Below are positions 15,816 through 22,591 of a stretch of 32,311 bases of DNA, one piece after another. Made by a program: the position numbers and the translations under genes. The notes below the pieces were generated by a model. That model saw nothing but the letters and a program-made list of their open reading frames with translations. It was not told where the DNA came from and ran no database searches. The stretch is from Myxococcales bacterium (GTDB lineage: Bacteria; Myxococcota_A; UBA9160; SMWR01). The stretch is from positions 4,786 to 37,096 of the forward strand of contig JABSQX010000006.1 in the NCBI GenBank assembly GCA_013215615.1, written 5' to 3'. Positions within the stretch are counted from its first letter, which is position 1; each line of letters starts with the position of its first letter.

Positions 15816-17420
15816 GTGGACGTGAATCGCCGCGACTTTCTCCGCACGAGCGGGGTCCTCGCTGCGGGGGCGGCGCTACCGCTGGCCTGTCGAACGCTGC
15901 CGCAGACCGCAGCTCCCCCGCCCTTCCTGCACGGTATCGCCAGCGGCGACCCGCTAAAGGACCGAGTGGTGCTCTGGACCCGCGTGAGCGCGGCGCCAGG
16001 AACAGGGCGGATCCCCGTCCGCTGGGAGATCGCGGAGGACCCGGGGCTCCGGCGCATCGTAGCCCGGGGCCGTACCACCACCGGACCCCATCGCGACTTC
16101 ACGCTGAAGGTGGACGCCACGGGCCTGGCACCTGGCAGAAGCTACTACTACCGCTTCGACGCACTGGGGGAGGCCTCCGCGATTGCGCGCACCCGCACAC
16201 TCCCTGCGGGCCCGGTGGAACGCCTGCGCCTGGCCGCTTGCTCCTGCGCGAACTATCCCCAGGGTTTCTTCAACGCCTACGCGCAGATCGCCCTTCGTGG
16301 GGATCTCGATGCGGTGCTTCACCTGGGCGACTACCTCTACGAATATGGCCGCGACGGCTACGGGGGCAACGCGGGGCTGGGACGCGACGTGGAGCCCCGA
16401 CACGAGATCGTGAGCCTGGCCGACTACCGGAGGCGTCACGCCTTCTACAAGCTCGACCCCGACCTCCAGGCCGTCCACCAGCAACACCCCTTCATCGCGG
16501 TCTGGGACGATCACGAGAGTGCCAACGACGCCTGGATGCACGGGGCGAAGAACCACGACCCGAGCAGCGAGGGCGCCTGGGCAGCGCGCAAGGCTGCCGC
16601 CATCCGCGCCTACCACGAGTGGATGCCGATCCGCACGCTGGCGGGAGACCTCTCCGCGGGGCGCATCTACCGCTCCTTTCGCTTCGGCGACCTCGCGGAC
16701 CTGGTGATGCTCGACACGCGCTTGGCGGGCCGCGACCCACAGCCCGCACGCGACGACCCCGAGGGCCTCGAGGACCCGCGCCGCCGGCTACTCGACATCG
16801 CCCAGGAGGCGTGGTTGCAGGCCGAACTCGAAAACTCGCGGGACGCGGGCACGCGCTGGCGCCTGCTCGGGCAACAGGTGCTGATGGGGTCCATGAGCGG
16901 GCCCGGTCAACCCGTCAATCCCGATTCCTGGGACGGCTATCCGGGCAGCCGGCAGCGGCTGCTCTCGCACCTGGAGGAAGCGCGCGTCGACGACGTCGTG
17001 GTGCTGAGCGGCGACGTCCACAGCTCCTGGGCGCTGGAAGTCGCAAAGGACCCCTTCTCCTCAGACCACTACGACCCCGCAACGGGCCGGGGCAGTCTGG
17101 CGGTGGAGTTCGTGGCCCCCGCCGTAAGTTCATCACCGCTCGGCAGCTTTCCCGGTGCCGCGGAGGCGCTTGGCGAGATCGACTCGCGGCGGCCCCACGT
17201 GCGCTGGACGGACCTGCACGAACACGGCTACACGATCCTCGACCTCGACCGGGAGCGCGCCCAGGCCGAGTGGTGGTTCGTGGACTCCGTGGAGCGCCGC
17301 GGCGGGAACGAGCGCTTCGCCCGGGCCTTTGCGACCGCCCGGGGAGAGAGCCGCCTGCAGCCGATCGCGAGCCCTTCGGCGCCACTGCGCGACGCCCCCG
17401 AGCCCGCCCCCTCCGCCTGA
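15816..17420 (+). CDS. phoD: PhoD-family alkaline phosphatase/phosphodiesterase, Tat-exported
   Basis: A 534-residue PhoD-like metallophosphoesterase. The N terminus carries a twin-arginine signal (NRRDFLR, R5/R6, then a hydrophobic stretch), so it should be folded in the cytoplasm and exported by Tat. The PhoD N-terminal fibronectin-like domain (FLHGIASGDPLKDRVVLWTRV) precedes the metal-binding core, with ACSCANYPQGFFNAY, HLGDYLYEYG, VWDDHESAND and SGDVHSSW. It releases phosphate from phosphoesters outside the cell membrane using Ca/Fe-type metals. GTG 15816 fits a leaderless start six bases after TAGGCT; GTG 15822 also preserves the Tat motif. I see no recognisable Pho box. Confidence 0.93.
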   Translation: MDVNRRDFLRTSGVLAAGAALPLACRTLPQTAAPPPFLHGIASGDPLKDRVVLWTRVSAAPGTGRIPVRWEIAEDPGLRRIVARGRTTTGPHRDFTLKVDATGLAPGRSYYYRFDALGEASAIARTRTLPAGPVERLRLAACSCANYPQGFFNAYAQIALRGDLDAVLHLGDYLYEYGRDGYGGNAGLGRDVEPRHEIVSLADYRRRHAFYKLDPDLQAVHQQHPFIAVWDDHESANDAWMHGAKNHDPSSEGAWAARKAAAIRAYHEWMPIRTLAGDLSAGRIYRSFRFGDLADLVMLDTRLAGRDPQPARDDPEGLEDPRRRLLDIAQEAWLQAELENSRDAGTRWRLLGQQVLMGSMSGPGQPVNPDSWDGYPGSRQRLLSHLEEARVDDVVVLSGDVHSSWALEVAKDPFSSDHYDPATGRGSLAVEFVAPAVSSSPLGSFPGAAEALGEIDSRRPHVRWTDLHEHGYTILDLDRERAQAEWWFVDSVERRGGNERFARAFATARGESRLQPIASPSAPLRDAPEPAPSA

Positions 17421-17442
17421 TCGACCCAGCGGTGCACGCGCG

Positions 17443-18621
17443 TCAGCTCAAGGTGATGGGCAGGTGCGCGAAGCCCTGAACGAACTCGGTGCGCAGGCGC
17501 TCGCTCTCGTCGAGCAAGACCTCGTAGTCCGGGAATTCGCGCAGCACCTCCTCGAAGAGCATGCGCCCCTCCATGCGGGCCATGAAGGAACCCAGACAGC
17601 GGTGCGTGCCTTGCCCGAAGCTGAGGATACGCGGAGACTTGCGGTGGATATCGAAGCGGTCGGGAGCCTCGAAGACCTCGGGATCCCGGTTGCCCGACGG
17701 GTAGACGAACATCACGGGCTGCCCCTCGCGGATCTCGTGACCGCGGATCTCGTGCGCTTCGATGGTGGTGCGTCCCAACCACTGGGTGGGCATGTCGTAA
17801 CGGAGGATCTCGGTCAGCGCGTCGTCGACCAACGCTGGCTTCTCCACGAGTTCACGCCGTTGCTCGGGGTGCTCCCAGAGGCGCAGCAGGCCAGTGGCGA
17901 AGACCTTCGGGAAGGTCTCGGTGGCCCCAATCAGAAGGAGCGTGAGGTGCTGGGCGATGCGCTCCGCGGTATAGGGACCCTGCGCGTCCGAGTAGCTGCT
18001 GAGCAGGCCGAGTGCATCCTCTCCCCCACCACCCGCCTTCATGCGCTCCTGCGCCAAACCCTCGATGTAGTCCCAGGTTTGCTTGCGCGCCGCATAACCG
18101 TCTTCCGTCATGCCCTCGGTGCCTTCCTCGCGGCCGAAGAAACGGCTGACGAGATCCACCAGGTAGTCGGCATCCTCGAGTGGGAAGCCATTGACCGCGC
18201 AGGCCACGCGCACCGCGATCTGCTGGCCGAGATCGCGCACCGCATCGATCTTGCCTCCCCCCCGGTGCGCATCCAGGCAGTCCCGAATCCAGCCACGCAC
18301 CCGCGGTTCCAGGGCCCTCGCGGCACTCGGGCCGAAGTAGCGAAAGACTTCCTTGCGCAGGGCGTCGTGGGCGGGAGGGTCCACCGAGGCCAGGGTCTCC
18401 ATCGCGGAGGGCTCCCGATCCAGGAATGCGAGATCCGACGTCCCGTTCTTCACCGAGTAGTGGCGCGTATCCTCGTGACCCGCCCAGATGTCCTCGAAGC
18501 CGAAGAGCGCCCAGGCGTCGAAGCGCTCCACGTAGTAGACGGGCGCCTCGGCGCGCATGCGCGCGTAGACGCTGTTGGGATCTTCCAACACCTCGGGCAT
18601 GTAGGGGTCGTATTCGACCAT
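17443..18621 (-). CDS. Cytochrome P450 (first of a close pair)
   Basis: A 392-residue soluble P450. The I-helix reads GATETFPK (E235-T236), ExxR is E271/R274, and the haem loop LSFGQGTHRCLG carries Cys342. It aligns without a gap to the P450 at 21301-22476, with about 50% identity by hand count. Both have ETFPK after the acid-alcohol pair instead of the usual ETT. ATG 18621 has GAGGA at good spacing, and a -10-like TAGCAT (18655-18650) lies upstream. A short inverted repeat GTGAC/GTCAC (18667-18684) sits just beyond. Hydroxylation of a hydrophobic substrate is expected; the redox partners are not in the window. Confidence 0.94.
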   Translation of the reverse strand: MVEYDPYMPEVLEDPNSVYARMRAEAPVYYVERFDAWALFGFEDIWAGHEDTRHYSVKNGTSDLAFLDREPSAMETLASVDPPAHDALRKEVFRYFGPSAARALEPRVRGWIRDCLDAHRGGGKIDAVRDLGQQIAVRVACAVNGFPLEDADYLVDLVSRFFGREEGTEGMTEDGYAARKQTWDYIEGLAQERMKAGGGGEDALGLLSSYSDAQGPYTAERIAQHLTLLLIGATETFPKVFATGLLRLWEHPEQRRELVEKPALVDDALTEILRYDMPTQWLGRTTIEAHEIRGHEIREGQPVMFVYPSGNRDPEVFEAPDRFDIHRKSPRILSFGQGTHRCLGSFMARMEGRMLFEEVLREFPDYEVLLDESERLRTEFVQGFAHLPITLS

Positions 18622-18649
18622 GGCGGCTCCTCGAAGGGACGAGTCCCCG

Positions 18650-18684
18650 ATGCTATCGCGAAACCCGTGACATGGGGGCGTCAC
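18650..18684 (-). promoter_or_regulatory. Promoter candidate of the P450, with 11-mer shared with another P450 gene
   Basis: The minus-strand CGCGATAGCAT (18660-18650) is identical to the element before the P450 at 7311. It would start transcription near 18643, leaving about 20 bases of leader with a Shine-Dalgarno. GTGAC-N8-GTCAC at 18667-18684 is a possible operator. No clear -35 is seen. Confidence 0.4.
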
Positions 18685-18701
18685 CGGCAGCGAGCGGTGT
18701 G

Positions 18702-19466
18702 TTAGCGACGCCGCCCCTGCAGGTACGCGCGTCGGGCGCGCCCACACTCCTCGTCCGCGAACGCGGTGACCAGCCCGTCGGCGTCCGACCAGCTTCGCGC
18801 CATCCCCAGCATCTGGTCGGTGACCGCGTTGATGTGCCGCTTTGTGGAAAAGAGCGCGTGCCCGGCCTTGGCGGCCAGGGAATCCGCCAGCGCTTTCACC
18901 TCGTCGTCCAAGCGATCTTCGGGGACCACGCGGTTCAGGAAGCCCGCTGCCTTCGCCTCGGCAGCGTCGAAGGGACGACCGGTGAGCACCAACTCCCGCG
19001 TGAGCGCGGGCCCGATTTCCCGGATCAAGCGCGGAATGCCCCCCCAGGCGAGCGGGATGCCCAGGTCCACCTCGGGGATCGAGAAGCGCGCGTCGGCGGC
19101 GGCCAGGCGCAGATCACAGGCCGCCGCGAGTACCACGGCGCCCCCCACGCACCAGCCGCGGATGGCCGCGATGCTGAGGGCGCGCATGCGCTCGAGCGCA
19201 TCCGCCATTTCGCGGCCGAGATCCGCGCTGTCCCGGGTGCTGCGCTCCTGGGGACCACTGAAGCTCGCCAGGTCGGCTCCAGCGGAAAAGACCCGGCCGG
19301 CCCCGCTCACCACCACCACCTTGACATCGGCTTGCTCGTCGAACCAGCGAGCCGCCGCCGCCAACTCGCGCAGCGTCGTGGGTGAGAGCGGGTTGAGCTT
19401 CTGGGGTCGATCCAGCGTCAGCCGTCCCAGCGGCCCGTCGCTCTCCACGCGGAGGGTCTCGAACAC
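18702..19466 (-). CDS. Enoyl-CoA hydratase/isomerase family protein, one catalytic Glu missing
   Basis: A 254-residue crotonase-fold protein. FSAGADL (60-66) and GWCVGGAVVLAAACDLRLA (104-122) form the CoA oxyanion pocket, and PEVDLGIP follows. Compared with rat enoyl-CoA hydratase, Glu164 aligns with E132 here, but Glu144 aligns with V113, so ordinary hydration is doubtful. Isomerase, hydrolase or a related reaction is possible. The start is GTG 19466, five bases after a full AAGGAGG (19478-19472), which beats the longer ATG at 19538 and gives the usual family length. It lies 80 bases upstream of the P450 on the same strand and may be co-transcribed with it. Confidence 0.9.
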   Translation of the reverse strand: MFETLRVESDGPLGRLTLDRPQKLNPLSPTTLRELAAAARWFDEQADVKVVVVSGAGRVFSAGADLASFSGPQERSTRDSADLGREMADALERMRALSIAAIRGWCVGGAVVLAAACDLRLAAADARFSIPEVDLGIPLAWGGIPRLIREIGPALTRELVLTGRPFDAAEAKAAGFLNRVVPEDRLDDEVKALADSLAAKAGHALFSTKRHINAVTDQMLGMARSWSDADGLVTAFADEECGRARRAYLQGRRR

Positions 19467-19549
19467 CGGCGCCTCCTTCGCAGCTTCGGGACGGAGACCC
19501 TTAGCACGCGGAGCACGCTTCGACCCGCGCTGTGGCATGTTCCACGCCC

Positions 19550-20311
19550 ATGAGCGACCCCCGCCCCCCCGCCCCCCGGCAGCACCGGCCCGAAGGCGCG
19601 CCGCGGCGCGAAGTCGAACTCTTCGAGGGCCTCACCACCACCCGGGCCATCCGCCGCTACAGCGAAGAAGCGGTTTCGGACCAGGACCTGGCCGCCATCC
19701 TCTTCGCCGCCACGCGGGCGCCCTCCGGTTCGAACCGGCAGCCCTGGCGTTTCCTGGTCTTGCGGGACGACGAACCCTCGCGCCAGGCCAAACTTCTGTT
19801 GGCCCGGGCCGCGCGTGAGATCTGGGTGCAGAAGCGCAGCCGGGACGGCTACGACCGCGGCTCCGGGCTGGACCCGGATTCCCCGAAAGCCCGCATGGCG
19901 CAGAGCATGGAGCGCTTCCCCGAGGCGATCGAAACTGCGCCCGTGGTGATCCTGCCCTGCTTCCTGCGCTACCGCGCACCGCACTTGAGCGACGGCGCAT
20001 CCATCTATCCCTGCTGCCAGAACCTGCTCCTGGCCGCCCGCGCCCGGGGGCTGGGCGGTGTCATGACCATCTTCCAGCTGCCCGTGGAGGCGGAACTCCG
20101 GGAAGTCCTCGAGGTGCCGGACGGCGTGGAACTCGCCGCCGCCATCCCGCTCGGGCACCCCCTCGGAGCTCACGGCCCCGTGCGGCGCCGCCCGCTCCGC
20201 GAGTTCGTCTTCGAAGGCCGCTGGGGAGAAACGCCGGCATGGGCAGAGGATCCGCCGGGCACGCGCTACACCCGCGCGGGGCCGCCGGGGCACCGGACGC
20301 CGATCGACTGA
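19550..20311 (+). CDS. Nitroreductase-family FMN oxidoreductase
   Basis: A 253-residue nitroreductase-fold flavoprotein that uses NAD(P)H to reduce nitro compounds, quinones, enones or similar acceptors. The FMN-binding segments TTRAIRRYSEEAVSD (29-43) and APSGSNRQPWRFLVL (57-71) are clear, and a middle insertion (KRSRDGYDRGSGLDPDSP) is larger than in NfsB-type enzymes. ATG 19550 is chosen; GTG 19532 would add six residues. It diverges from the hydratase homologue and converges with the LLM oxidoreductase. I see no Shine-Dalgarno and no TANNNT at the leaderless distance, so its signals are unclear. Confidence 0.92.
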   Translation: MSDPRPPAPRQHRPEGAPRREVELFEGLTTTRAIRRYSEEAVSDQDLAAILFAATRAPSGSNRQPWRFLVLRDDEPSRQAKLLLARAAREIWVQKRSRDGYDRGSGLDPDSPKARMAQSMERFPEAIETAPVVILPCFLRYRAPHLSDGASIYPCCQNLLLAARARGLGGVMTIFQLPVEAELREVLEVPDGVELAAAIPLGHPLGAHGPVRRRPLREFVFEGRWGETPAWAEDPPGTRYTRAGPPGHRTPID

Positions 20312-20341
20312 GGGCGCTGCAAGCCCCCGGGACCGGGGCGA

Positions 20342-21226
20342 TCAGCCGCGTTTCTCCAACACCTCCAGCAAGCCGTCGATCTCTGCGAGGTCCGCGGTCG
20401 CGGAGTTGAGCAGGCACTCCTCGACCCCGAGTTCTTCATAGCGGTCGAGGGCCTCGCGCACCGCGTCGGGGTGGGAGCGGTTCACGCTCTTCGCCATTGC
20501 GCTCGCCACCTCGTCGCCCATCAGTGCCACGTACTTGTAGACGTAGTTCGAGAGGCGCTCCTGCGCATCGGGGGCCAGCGAGTACCAGAAGCCGGCGACG
20601 TGACGGGGCGCAGCGTCGCGCCCGGCCTCCGCCCAGGCCTCCCGCACGCGCTGAAGCTGCGGGCCGATCTCGCCGGCCTCGCCGTTGCCCGACCACGAGT
20701 AGACGCCGTCCGCCCAGACCGCCGCCCGCCGCGTCGCGAGCGGTCCCATCACGCCCGCCAGGATGGGCGGCCCACCCGCCTGGACCGGCGCCGGACCCAC
20801 GGGATCCCCGCCCTCGAAGGGCGGCTCACCCGCCCAGATGCGGCGGATCTCCGCAACCTGGGCGTCCATGCGGGCATGCACGTTCACTCGCTCGCGCTCC
20901 ATGCAGCGATAGTCGTGCTCCCGGCCCCCCACGCCCACCGTGATGGTGACACGGCCCCCGGAGAGCATGTCCAGGGTGGCCGCGTGCTTCGCGACCCAAA
21001 TGGCGCTGTGCATGGGCAACACGTAGAGCGTCGGGATGATGCGCACGCGCCGGGTCACGGCGGCCGCCGCCGCCAGGGTGGCGCCCATCTCCACGGAGGA
21101 CCCCACCATGCGCTCCCCGCAGGAGAGGCTCGAGAAGGGGCCCTCGTCCACGCGGCGGAACCACTCGAGCACCACCTCCCGCGAAAGCGAAGGCTGGGTG
21201 TAGGGGAAGCAGAGACCAATCTCCAC
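20342..21226 (-). CDS. LLM-class flavin- or F420-dependent oxidoreductase
   Basis: A luciferase-like TIM-barrel oxidoreductase of about 294 residues that uses FMN or F420. Typical stretches are the EIGLCFPYTQPS start, the TRRVRIIPTLYVLPMHSAIWVAKHAATLDMLSGGRVTITVGVGG segment of the family (read in parts), EIRRIWAGE and GPPILAGVMGPLATRRAAVWADGV. GTG 21226 is preferred because GGAGG (21239-21235) sits eight bases upstream; ATG 21241 adds five residues but has no good Shine-Dalgarno. It follows the P450 gene at 21301 by about 60-75 bases on the same strand and is probably in its transcript, hinting at consecutive oxidation steps. The cofactor cannot be settled by eye. Confidence 0.88.
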   Translation of the reverse strand: MEIGLCFPYTQPSLSREVVLEWFRRVDEGPFSSLSCGERMVGSSVEMGATLAAAAAVTRRVRIIPTLYVLPMHSAIWVAKHAATLDMLSGGRVTITVGVGGREHDYRCMERERVNVHARMDAQVAEIRRIWAGEPPFEGGDPVGPAPVQAGGPPILAGVMGPLATRRAAVWADGVYSWSGNGEAGEIGPQLQRVREAWAEAGRDAAPRHVAGFWYSLAPDAQERLSNYVYKYVALMGDEVASAMAKSVNRSHPDAVREALDRYEELGVEECLLNSATADLAEIDGLLEVLEKRG

Positions 21227-21300
21227 GCTGCGGTCCTCCATCTCTAAGGGGACTGGATCCCCGGCTTTCGGACCGGTCGCGCGACGCGCGACGACCCCCG

Positions 21301-22476
21301 CTAGAACTCGATGGGCAGGTGCGCCATGCCCCGGATGAACTCGGTGCGATCGTGAACGATGCCCTTCTCGTCGACCCGGTAGTCGGGAAAGCGCGCGAGC
21401 ACTTCCTCGAGCAAGACCTTGCCCTCCATCTCTGCGAAATGGCCGCCCAGGCAGCGGTGCACCCCGTGCCCGAAGCTCAAGATGCGCGGCGAACGCCGGT
21501 GGATGTCGAAGCGATCCGGCTCCTGGAACTCCCTTCCATCCCGGTTCGCGGAGGGGTAGAGGAACATCACGGACTGGCCCTCCTTCAGCCGCTGGCCCCC
21601 GAGTTCGAAGTCCCGCTTCACGCTGCGCATCAGGAACTGCGTGGGCGTGTCGTAGCGCAGGCACTCGCGCAACGCCTGGGGAATGCGAGCGGGTTCCGCG
21701 ACCAGTTCGGCGCGTTGATCCGGGTGCTGGGCGAGGCGCAGCACGGCGCTGCAGAAGACCTTGGGAAAGGTCTCGGTGCCCCCCACCAGCAGCAGGATCA
21801 GGTGCTGGCCGATCAGTTCGTCGGAGAGGCGCGCTCCCTCCACCTCGGCGCGGATCAGGACGTCCAGGGGATGTTCGGCTTCCCCCGTGTAGGAGCGACG
21901 CTCCCGCGCCAGGCCTTCGAGATAGGCGATCATCTCCCCGAAGGCTTCGACGCCTGCCTGGGTCATTCCCTCCAGGCCTTCCTCGCGGGACAGGAAGCGC
22001 TTGACGAGGTCGACGATGTAGGCCGCATCGGATTCCGGGAAGCCCACCGCCATGCACGCCACCCGCACCGCCACCCGCTGACCGAGTTGGGTGGCCACGT
22101 CCGCACGGCCCTCGGCCTCGAAGTCCTGCATGCACTCGCGCACGCAGGCGCGGATGGCGGGCTCGAGCCGCCGCACGCGACGCGGCATGAACCACGCGGC
22201 GAGTTCCGCGCGCAAGGCGGTCTGGGCCGGGGGATCCATGTGGTTGAGGTTCGGCAGCGCGGGGATGGAGCGCGTGACCAGGTAGGCCCAGGAGGTGCCG
22301 CGCAACGCCGTCAGGTGTTCGTTGTCCTCGGAAGCGCGCCAGACGTCCTCGAAGCGGGACAGCGCCCAGGTCTCGTGACGGGACAGGTAGTGGACGGGGG
22401 ACTCTTCGCGCAGGCGGCGGTAGGTGGGATGAGGATCGTCCAGTACATGTTCCGCAAAGGGGTCGTAGTCGATCAC
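21301..22476 (-). CDS. Cytochrome P450 (second of a close pair)
   Basis: A 391-residue soluble P450 with I-helix GGTETFPK (E235-T236), ExxR E271/R274 and haem loop LSFGHGVHRCLG (Cys342), at exactly the same positions as in the P450 at 17443-18621. The gap-free alignment also fixes the start at GTG 22476 (VIDYDP matching MVEYDP), with AGGAG ten bases upstream; ATGs 24-30 bases further up are less likely. TACGCT (22535-22530) is a candidate -10 about 55 bases upstream. It precedes the LLM oxidoreductase and follows mprF on the same strand, 115 bases apart. Divergence suggests distinct substrates rather than a recent copy. Confidence 0.94.
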   Translation of the reverse strand: MIDYDPFAEHVLDDPHPTYRRLREESPVHYLSRHETWALSRFEDVWRASEDNEHLTALRGTSWAYLVTRSIPALPNLNHMDPPAQTALRAELAAWFMPRRVRRLEPAIRACVRECMQDFEAEGRADVATQLGQRVAVRVACMAVGFPESDAAYIVDLVKRFLSREEGLEGMTQAGVEAFGEMIAYLEGLARERRSYTGEAEHPLDVLIRAEVEGARLSDELIGQHLILLLVGGTETFPKVFCSAVLRLAQHPDQRAELVAEPARIPQALRECLRYDTPTQFLMRSVKRDFELGGQRLKEGQSVMFLYPSANRDGREFQEPDRFDIHRRSPRILSFGHGVHRCLGGHFAEMEGKVLLEEVLARFPDYRVDEKGIVHDRTEFIRGMAHLPIEF

Positions 22477-22591
22477 CAGAATCCCGCTCCTCGCTCGCAT
22501 GGGCACTTCGCGACCGGCCGCGGCGGCTCAGCGTACGCCGCGGATTCCCGACTTTCGCGCGTTCCACGGCCCGCGCAAGGCCCGCGCCGCC

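Noticed and set aside
19467-19538. ATG 19538 as the start of the crotonase-family gene
   Set aside because: No Shine-Dalgarno and a basic, non-homologous extension; GTG 19466 follows a full AAGGAGG by five bases.
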